A DNA stretch of 64,000 nucleotides from Physcomitrium patens (lineage: Eukaryota > Streptophyta > Bryopsida > Funariales > Funariaceae), in NCBI RefSeq assembly GCF_000002425.4, contig NC_037263.1, forward strand, positions 4,557,199 through 4,621,198. Direction: 5' to 3'. Within the stretch, counting starts at the first letter, position 1. Each line of letters opens with the position of its first letter. The position numbers and the translations under genes are program-made. Positions 55,093 through 64,000 of this stretch are shown one piece after another. The notes below the pieces were generated by a model. The model searched no databases. It was not told the origin of the DNA and worked only from the letters and a program-made list of their open reading frames with translations.

Positions 55093-55550
55093 ATTGTTAA
55101 GAAGAATAGTTACAATTTTTTGATATTCAGCTTGAGTACATAGGCAACAACATACTAATTTGGACATCTTGTTGTAGAGACTAGACTTGAAGGCCAAATA
55201 AAATGATAAAGAAAAAGTTGCTACCATTAGTAGTGTCATTTCAAATCCAACTAAAGAAGCAGATTAGAATGAAGTTATACGTCAAGATGCTTATTTCAAG
55301 ATGGTTAGCAATCGATTGAAAGTAGGTGATATATAATTTCAAGATTACAATCTTAGTAATGGACAAATAGTCTTGATATTGCGACGAAGTAATTATACCT
55401 TATCACGTATATTAAATTGTGATTGTTCCTTACAATAGGCATCCACATTGGTCTTTTATGGTCCTTAAGCTTCTTTGAATTATATCTTCATTGTTGCATG
55501 TAGCTTATCACAGACATATATATTTACTTCAATAATTACTTATATGATTA
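55093..55550 (+). mobile_element. Gy4, right part (after the GyII-B insertion)
   Basis: Continuation of the old Gy4 element: end of RNase H and the linker to integrase. Plus-strand translation near 55285-55410 gives DAYFKMVSNRLKVGDI and YNLSNGQIVLILRRSNYTLS. Similarity is lost after about 55420. Confidence 0.55.
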
Positions 55551-55599
55551 GGTAGAAGTAGGTAAATATAGATTAATTTCATGAAGTCTTTTAATAAAG

Positions 55600-58500
55600 C
55601 TTCTTAGAAGCTTTATAGATGCAGTTTTGACTTTAGATGTATTTGTAGGTTGAAAACTTGGACAACAAGTGAACCACGTGGTGGTAGCTTATGAAATAAG
55701 TTAACTCCATATAATAGCTTATGGAACAAGCTAACCATATGGTGCACACATAGATAACTTGCCTTACAAGTTAAGACATATTGTTAGCAAAGTCAACATA
55801 TTTTGAAGGTCATATAGGACATTGTCATGTAGCTCTTAGTTAAGAATATATATGGAGGCAAGAATAAAGCCTTCTTCCCTCTTGTCAATGCCATTTTAGT
55901 CCTTAGTCTTATTTCAAGACTTTCTAGGCTTCATATTTTTGGCAATAGCCATTCTAATGTATATTATATTATCTTTTGAATGAATTTTTAGTTTTTTTTA
56001 GTGATACAAGAATATATCAAGGATTCTCTTTCTTTAAAATTTATATCCTTGACAGTTTGACAAGAGTGCTAACATACTTTTTTTATCTTGTTTTAGAAGT
56101 GAGTGGATTATTCCACTTCTATTATTGTATTTTAAAGGTTGTAGACTGTCCACCTTTTAAACAAAAAAATCTTATTTTGTAACAATGATTTTTTCTTAAA
56201 GAAAGTAAATTACCTTTCTTTGTAGAAATTTTTATTAGAGGTTGTAGATTACCTTCCTCTAATTTTACTTTTTGGATTTATTTGAGTTGCCTATGGAAGA
56301 AAAGATTATGGATGCTACTTCTATCAAAAGTGGGAATAGATTTACAACTATTGCACATCTTCATGAACTTGTTGATACTCTTAGAGTGAAAATGTCACAT
56401 ATTTCTAATGTGAATCATGGAAGTACTATGCTTATGCCTATGGAAGAAGTTCAGAGTCTGAGGCAAGAAGTTGTGCAATTGAAAGAAGGAAGTAGAACAA
56501 CCTCACAACTAAATCCACAAAGTTTTGTTTCTACAAGTATGGTGGGAGCAAGGATTAGTATGCTGGAGAAGTTGGATGGAACAAGATAAAAAATTTGAAG
56601 ATTTTTGCAACAAGTCAAGCTCTATCTAAGATTGTACTTTTTCCATTATCTTAATGGATTTACTCAAGTTGGATTCATAGGTGCACTTCTATCAAAAAGT
56701 ACTCTCTCTTGATTTGTATCTTTAATGGAAAAAGATTTGCGACTTTTTTATGATTTGAATTCATTCTTAGAAGTATTTATGGCCTCATTTGGAGAAAGTA
56801 ATCAAGAACAAGTAGCAGAGATCAAACTCTTATCTTTATGACAAGGATCATGATCAGCCACCACATATGTTGTTGAATTTGAAATCTTGGCTTGCGATGT
56901 AGACTAGAATGTCAAAGCACTTATGAATCAATTTTGATATGGATTAAAAGATAGTATCAAAGATTTGTTATCAACAATGACAAAAGTAAAATCTTTAAAA
57001 TAATTTATTGCTCAAGCTATTACATACAATAATCAATTATTTAAAAGGCATGAAGAACAAAGACTTGGCTCGAGAAGAATAAGTCAAATAGTGGTGATTA
57101 CTTCTAAGTTTTTTGAAATGTATTTATCAAGTCTAAAATCAATGCAAATTGATACGATATGTTTTAAACCTCTCATAGAGCAGAAAAGGACTCGACATTG
57201 CTAAGAAGGTTTGTATTTACATTATGGAGAAGCTAAGTACACTGCTCAAAATTGTCCAAAGAAGTAACATAATTATAAAATGAGGAGCAAAATTACCAAA
57301 GAAGATAATGTATCAAAGAACAAGTTTCTCTAGCTACAATAGAGACTGTGCGGTTGAAATCATGTACAACACCTAGTAAAGGTTCTATTCTCTCCTCAGA
57401 CCCCTCACCTTGTTTTATAATAGATGTATGTTTAGGACCTAAAAATTACAAAATCTTTACCTTATTAGATTGAAGATCCTCAACCTGTTTTATAGACAAA
57501 GATTTTGTCAAAAATCAAAAAATACATTTAATCAAGAAAATTAAATCTGTACATGTAGAAGTCATAGATAGTCAATTGTTGTCTTTTGGAAATGTTATCC
57601 ATGACACTATTCTTTAAACATAACAATTAAAGATCATAACAGCATAATAGTATTTAATGTAATAAGATCTCTCTCCTATCCGATTATTTTGGGATTATCA
57701 TGGCTAGAAAAATATAACCCTCAAATAGATTGGATTTCTCATAATCTTAACTTTTCCATTAGAATAATCGAAGATTGAGTTAGCGAAGTAGAAGTATAAA
57801 AGTCTAATACTTCTAAATCTTTGCTCGTAGGTACAAGAACTTTCATGCATATTATAAAAAAAAGATCATCTTTTGCTATATATGCTATGCCCATTTATAA
57901 TAATAAAAAATATTAAGTGGTATTCTTAGCCAATATGAAGAATTCAAAGATATTTTTGAAAAGAAGAATGCAAATATTCTTCTAAAGCATCGACCTTATG
58001 ATTGTTCAATTGATTTGCAAGAAGAAACTTAACCACTATTTAGAGCAATCTATAGCTTATTGCAGAATGAATTAGATATATTAAAGGAATACATTATTAA
58101 GAAGAAAAATTGATCTCTATGGATGTGTATGGATTATTGAGGATTCAATAAGATTACCATTAAGAATAGGTATCATTTGCCTTTGATTTCAAGACTTCTT
58201 GATCAACTCAATCAAGCAAAGATCTATACCAAAATAGATCTACAAAGAGCATACAACTTAGTTCGTATCAAAGGAGATGAATAGAAGACTGCTTTTTGAA
58301 CTAGGTATGGATATTTTGAATATAATGTCATGTCTTTTGGACTCACAAATACATTGGCCACTTTTCAACATCTTATAAATGATATTTTTTGTGAGTTTCT
58401 AGATGATTTTGTCATTTGCTATTTAGACGATATTCTAATCTATTCTTAGAACATAGAAGAATATAAACTTCATGTTTGTCGTGTGTTCGAAAAACTTAGA

Positions 58501-59738
58501 GATATAGGATTATATGTGAAGTTGAAAAAGAATGTATTTCATACTACTCAAGTTGATTTTTTAGGGTATATCATTTCCAACAAAGGCCTTATGATGGATG
58601 CCAAAAAAGACCAAACTATCATAGATTGGAAGATTTCAAGAATAATATGAAATGTGCAATGCTTTTTAGACTTTCTTAATTACTACCAAATCTTCATCAA
58701 GAACTTTTTTCAAGTAATAGCTCCACTTACATATTTAACTTGTAAAGACAAACTTGAATGGAATAAAGAAGTAGAAGCATCATTTGATACTTTGAAGAAA
58801 GAATTTACTTTTGTACCAATCTTGCATTGTGTGAATTTTTTTAAGATATTTTTTGTGGAAATAAACACATCAAAGTTTGATATGGGTGTAGTATTGTCAC
58901 AAATGAAAATAGATGATAAACTCCACCTAATAGCTTTCTATTCTAAGAAATTTTTAGCAATCAAGATAAATTATGAAATCCATGACAAAGAGATCCTTAT
59001 AATCATGGATTCATTTCAAGAATGGCATCATCATCTAGAAGGCACCTCAAGTCTAGTCATCATATATACGGATCATAAGAACCTTGAGTACTTCATTTCA
59101 ATATATATTTTGAATTGTTGTCAAACTCGTTAGACCATGTCTTTATCTAGATTGAATTTCAAGTTTATTTATCGACCCAAAAAATAACAAGATATATTAG
59201 ATGTCTTTTCTAGAAGTTCTTATCTTGCACCAAAAGAAAGAGATGCATCTTTTGATCAACAAAGAATGATATAATTATGTATCCTTCAAGCTCGTCATGA
59301 TTTTTTAGCAGTAGGATATTTTGGATACAGCAAGACTTTGGAGCTAATATCAAGAGTTTTTTAGTGGCTTCAAATATAGAAGGTAGTCAAAGACTTTGTA
59401 CAATCATGTAATACTTATTCAAGATTCAAAACTCATTGCGATCAACCTTATGGATTGCTTCAACCATTACCTATTCTAAAACAATCATCGTCTTCTGTTT
59501 CTATAGATTTTATCATGGATCTTTTAGTCTCAAGTTCATATGATTTCATATTTGTAATCATAGATTACTTCACCAAAATAGCATATTTTGTACCATATGT
59601 AAAATCTATTTCAAGTGAAGAAACAACTAAGTTTTTTATTGATAATATCTATTGCTATCATAGATTATCAAAAGATATTATATCAGATAAGGAGACTCAA
59701 TTTGTATCAAGATTTTAGAGGACCTTATTCAAGATTTT
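55600..59738 (+). mobile_element. Decayed chromovirus-type Ty3/gypsy, copy P1
   Basis: Plus-strand relative of Chr3. LTR-like and leader part about 55600-56270 (TATA-like ATATATATGGAGGC near 55848, leader block shared with Chr3), gag about 56280-57260 (DTLRVKMSHISNVNHGS, then a knuckle-like NCPKK end), protease about 57400-57730, RT about 57960-58620 ([10 protein letters not shown]), RNase H 58654-59133 (IHDKEILIIMDSFQEWHHHL, YTDHKNLEYF), integrase about 59280-59738 (SVSIDFIMDLL). Many breaks; it stops within integrase at an LTR fragment. Confidence 0.85.
58654..59133 (+). pseudogene. P1 RNase H region
   Basis: Longest open piece of P1: FLNYYQIFIKNFFQVIAPLT, KLEWNKEVEASFDTLKKEF, LHLIAFYSKKFLAIKINYEI, YTDHKNLEYF. 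Direct counterpart of Chr3 RNase H. Confidence 0.85.
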
Positions 59739-60440
59739 AATATAAGTCTTCCATATGCTCAAGAATTTTCAGTCCAATCCAATTTACAAATTGTGAAAAA
59801 ACCTCCAAAAATTACACTAATGTCACTCGGCTACCAACTTGAAAGATGAAGCAAAAATTCTAGTAGTGATTTCTCCTTCTCCAACTATTAACTTTGACTC
59901 AAAATCGGTTTGTAGCTTGATCTTCAAGTCTTTCAATACCATACCAAATTTTACCTTGATCCGACTAGTAGATCTCTAGATATCATAGAAATCCTATCCA
60001 ACTTCAAATTACCAATTTCTGATATATACTTATATTAAAATCCAAATATTTGCCAATTGCACTATTGGATTATTACAAAATTTTACATATACTTAGAACA
60101 CCTAATTATCCAAGCATTTTTAAAATTTTAACTATAGATGTAACACCAATTTTATAAATTAGCCAAGAGTATTAGTCCTAATTTTATTATATAAATCTCA
60201 AGTTATTAATATAAATCTTGATTTCCAATAATAATTGCTAATTTTCTTCAAATTCTACCAAAACCAACCTTATGTCTCTAAAAGAAGCTCTAACTTAGCT
60301 TTCAAATCCTAATCTTTGAACTTCAAATAAAACTCTATTTTATCCTAGGCAGTCATTTTAATGGCTAGAAGTCTAATTTTGATCCTATCTCACAAATGGT
60401 CCACCTCCGAGTATCAATCTAACCTATCTTAAGGATATTT
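59739..60440 (-). repeat. Internal piece of a Gy1-type LTR
   Basis: About 700 bp aligning with the middle of 34891-36216 and 29984-31333 (landmarks AATATAAGTCTTC, ACCTCCAAAAATT, GGCTACCAACTTGAAAG, GTGATTTCTCCTTCTCC, ATCAATCTAACCTATCTTAA). Both LTR ends are absent; it lies between P1 and P2. Confidence 0.75.
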
Positions 60441-62300
60441 TGATGATTTTATTATTTGTTATTTAGAAAACATTTTCATCTAATCTAAGAATGTAGAAGA
60501 ATATGAAGTTCATATTTGTCGTGTGTTATAAAAACTTAGAAATGTAGCATTGGATGCCAAGCTGAAAAAGTGTTTATTCTACACTACTCAAGTTGACTTC
60601 TTAGGATACATCATTTCAAATAATGGTCTAATGATGGATCCTAAAAAAATTCACATAATCATCGACTGGAAGATTTCAAAAACAGTAAGAGATGTATAAT
60701 GCTTTTTGAGATTTGCCAATTACTATCAGTTCTTCATTAAGAACTTTTGTCAAGTTGCAACACCACTTACAGGCTTAACTTATAAAGACAAGCTCGAGTG
60801 GAGTAAAGAAGTAGAAGCATCATTTGAAGCTTTGAAGAAAGCTTTTACTTCTACACCAATCCTGCATCGTGTCGACTTTTTTGAAGTATTTTTTATGGAG
60901 AAAAATGCATCTAATTTTGCCTTAGATGTAGTCTTATTATAAATAGGAGCAGATAATAAACTTCATCTAGTAGCTTTTCATTCAAAAATATTTTCAACAC
61001 CTAAGATTAATTATGAGATCTTCAACAAGGAACTTCTTGCAATCGTGGATTCTTTTCAAGAATGGCATTGTTATTTAGAAGGCACTTTGAGTCTACTCAC
61101 TATGTATATAAATCACAAGAACCTTAAGTATTTCATATCAGTACATTTTTTGAATCATCACCAAGCTTGTTGGAGCATGTCTTTGTCAAGATTTGAGTTT
61201 AATATCACTTATTGACTAGGAAAACAATAAAATTTGTCTGATGCCCTTTTTAAATGTTCTTATCTTATACAAAAGAAGCAAAAGTAGCTTTTGACCAACA
61301 AAAGATAATTATACTAAAGCTAGAATAATTTCATATCCAAGCAACAAAATCAACATTGACTATTGATTTGACTTTTCTTAAGTAGATCTAAGCAAGTATG
61401 TCCTTAGACCTTCTTGTCCATGATATTAAAAATAATTCTTCTAAGTCTCAAGATACTTCCAAGTTTGAATTCAAGATCAAAAATTCCTCGTAATCAACCT
61501 TATGGACTCTTCCAACTATTACCTATATTAAAACAACCATAGTCTTTTGTCTTTATGGATTTTATCACGGATCTTAAAACTTCAAGTTCATATGATTCCA
61601 TATTTGTAATTGTAGATCATTTCACCAAAATTACATATTTTGTACTATGTACAAAATATATCACAGGTGAAAGAATAGCTAGACTCTTCCTTGATAACAT
61701 CTATCGCTATCATGGATTATCAAGGAATATCATATCAAATGGAGGAACACAATTTTTATCAAGATTTTTGAGAATTCTTTTCAAGATATTGAAGGTGGAT
61801 ATAAAACTATCTTCAACTTTTGACCTTCAAACTAATCAACAAATAGAATAGATAAATCAAGTTTTAGAGTAGTATTTGAGGTATACCATCAACTATCAAT
61901 AAGATAAGTGGACAACTCTTTTTTCATTGGAAGAATAATTATTTGATACATTCTTCTACTCAACAAATATCTTTCTTTGCCAATTATAGTTATCATCTAT
62001 GATTTGACACTTTTGACTTTTCAAAATTTTATAATCCTATGATAGAAGATGTGACAAATTGATTGCCAGAGCTACATGTAAAAATAAAGGTACAATTAAA
62101 GGAAGCTCAAGAACAACAAAAAGCCAATGCAGATGTCTATCACAAGGAATAATTTTAATTCTATGTAGAGAATAAGGTATGGTTACTTCATCGTAATATT
62201 AAAATTATTTGTCCTTGTGATAAAAAATATTATTATATGCTTGGACCATTTCCCATTTGTGAACAAATTAATCCAATTGCTTATCAATTACATCTACTAG
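60441..62300 (+). mobile_element. Decayed chromovirus-type Ty3/gypsy, copy P2
   Basis: Plus-strand second relative of Chr3/P1, starting inside RT (DDFIICYLENIFI), then RNase H about 60700-61260 (FANYYQFFIKNFCQVATPLT) and integrase about 61540-62290 (MDFITDLKTSSSYDSIFVIV, IKLSSTFDLQTNQQIE, LGPFPICEQINPIAYQLHL). It overlaps P1 in content, so the two are separate copies. Many breaks. Confidence 0.83.
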
Positions 62301-64000
62301 TTTCGTAATACGTAAAGTCTTGCTTAAGAATGCTCTGGGTACCTAGCTATGGAAGGTAGAATAGAAATTGCTACAACAAAATCCTAATTCTAATAGAATA
62401 CTAACAATGCTAAATAAGCTTTAATCAAATTTAGAGAAACCTCAAAGGAATTATAAAGAGATAATAAGAAATCTTAAAGAAATATTAGAATGATTATAAA
62501 TATATCTCAAATACATCTCAATTCAATCTTAATTTAATCCTAGTTGAAATCCTATTGGACTTCATTCAAACTTTAGGCCAAAAATTATCTAAATTTTAAA
62601 TTCTAAATAAACTCAAATAAAACCATAAATCCTAAATCAAATCTTGACTAAATCCTAAACTCTAAATCAATGCCAAATCAAATCCTAATTCTAAATCAAA
62701 TCCTAATCAAATCTTAAATCCTAAACCAAATCCTAAGCCTTAAACCAAATCTCGACCAAATCCTAAACCCTAAATCAAATCCTCACCAAATCTTAAATCC
62801 TAAACCAAATCCTAATCCTAAATCAAATCCCAACCAAACTCTAATCCTAAATCAAATCCTAACCAAACTCTAATCCTAAATCAAATCCTAACCAAATCCT
62901 GAATCCTAAATCAAATCTTAACCAAATCCTAAATCCTAAATCAAATCCTAATATAATTCTAAATTCTAAACCAAATCCTAACCGAATCCTAAATCCTAAA
63001 TCAAACCCTAACCAAATCCTAAACCAAACCCTAAATCCTAAATCAAATCCTAGTAATTCCTACAACAGATTTAAACCTCAATTACTAATGAATGAACGGT
63101 TGATCTTAATTCAAAATTTACATGCTTTTAACAATTAAGTTGACAACAAGTACAAAAAAATTTGAAAAAGATCAAAATTACCAAATAGACGATAGCTTCA
63201 AAAATGTGCTTGGATATTAGTCAACTTCCTTCTCCGACCTTGATGCTAATCTTCCAAAGTCAATATCTCTCTTTTTTACCATTTAATTGATCTCAAAATT
63301 CTCATATATATAGAAAAACAACTCTAATATCCTCATATATAAATTTCACTCCAATCCAACAAGTAGATTGTAAGAAATTTTAAAAACCTTCACTCAACCT
63401 AAAATTCTACTTTCTAAGACCTTGATCCACTTAAACCTCAATAACCCTCAATTCAATTATTAAATCGAGCTAAGATTCACAACACATATTAAGTACAACT
63501 ATGACCATTAACTCACAAAATTTCACTTATACATCTATTACAAAACTCTTAAAATCACTAGAAATGTCAACCCTATTTTATTTCACAAAATCCAAGTCAT
63601 CCAAAAACAAACTTGACTTTGTAAAGCTCTTACAAAGTCATTAAAAATCCAAATTTCCCAAAACCAATGCTTATACAAACCTTATTTAGTTTGCTATCAA
63701 ATTTTACTCTTTGATTTGCAAAAGAGTCCTAGAGTTGTCGTTGAGACTCAGTTTTGTGCCTCAGGGTCTGATTTCGATCTTGGTTCATAATTGGCCCTCT
63801 CTAGGTATCAATATCTAGTTTTTCTAAGTAAATTTTACTAGAATTTACTCTTAACTTCCTTCTAAAGATGCCTATATCATTTATTTTTCCAATCTACTTT
63901 GTTTTGTCTTACTTATGGTCCTAAAAAATAAGTAGAAGTCACCTTTCTAAAAAGGCAGCATTAGTACCTTTTAGTTTTACTACCTTTTTGACTATTAACT
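62301..64000 (-). repeat. Gy1-type LTR with expanded repeat tract, runs off the window
   Basis: Starts TTTCGTAATACGTAAAG-like, aligning with the other Gy1-type LTR ends through AAGAATGCTCTGGGTACCTAG (quoted in part). It matches 27353-28955 in having a tract of AAATCCTAA units and the downstream phrase CAGGGTCTGATTT. By comparison with its relatives it should end a few hundred bases past 64000. Confidence 0.65.
62595..63050 (+). repeat. Degenerate heptamer tract (AAATCCT / AACCAAATCCT)
   Basis: About 450 bp of phrases such as AAATCCTAAATCAAATCCTA and CCAAATCCTAACC, a roughly 7-base rhythm, with some exact plant telomere-type CCCTAAA words. A smaller version sits at about 27700-27935 in a related LTR, so it is part of that LTR family. 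Confidence 0.85.

Noticed and set aside
62595-63050. True telomere or chromosome end
   Set aside because: The words are degenerate, only a few are exact CCCTAAA, and the tract sits inside an LTR that has relatives elsewhere in the window.

Overview
The window looks like land-plant nuclear DNA. The one clear host gene is a plant-type bHLH transcription factor with a C-terminal ACT-like domain and two phase-0 GT-AG introns. The rest is AT-rich intergenic DNA filled with LTR retrotransposons: Ty1/copia, chromovirus-type Ty3/gypsy, tRNA-Asp-primed Ty3/gypsy, and a Ty3/gypsy lineage whose RT resembles fungal-type elements. The mix suggests a seedless plant (lycophyte, moss or fern), but this is inference; the sequence alone does not fix the taxon.

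Layout. 1-5537: 3' part of a fairly well kept Ty3/gypsy (Gy1) with its 3' LTR. 5538-10318: Ty1/copia body that starts directly where the Gy1 LTR ends. 10319-15780: GC-richer host island with the minus-strand bHLH-ACT gene (12864-14746). 16000-20000: AT-rich desert with microsatellites. 20040-20830: second GC-rich island, promoter-like with a possible first exon, cut by a 100-N gap (20831-20930). 21045-27350: AT-rich DNA with a three-copy interspersed repeat and a 189-bp tandem array. 27353-31333: short Gy1-related element (minus) with two long LTRs and a 1-kb body.

31721-55550: an old plus-strand Ty3/gypsy (Gy4) carrying nested younger elements. Gy4 holds a solo Gy1-type LTR (34891-36216) and a minus-strand element GyII-B (36555-55087) bounded by perfect 5-bp duplications (ATACT). 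GyII-B in turn holds a younger copy of its own family (GyII-A, 37526-43716) and a chromovirus (Chr3, 45225-51323). Hand-counted LTR identities agree with the nesting order: GyII-B about 91%, Chr3 about 96%, GyII-A about 98%. 55600-62300: two decayed plus-strand relatives of Chr3 separated by a piece of Gy1-type LTR. 62301-64000: another Gy1-type LTR with a swollen telomere-like heptamer tract, running off the window.

Most notable: (1) each Chr3 LTR carries a tandem duplication packed with perfect heat-shock elements (alternating GAA/TTC), as in heat-induced ONSEN-type elements but in a chromovirus; (2) GyII-A and GyII-B share the same short layout (gag, protease, start of RT, then a coiled-coil 3' frame), indicating a non-autonomous family that moved as such; (3) the fungal-like Gy1 lineage with its short derivatives.
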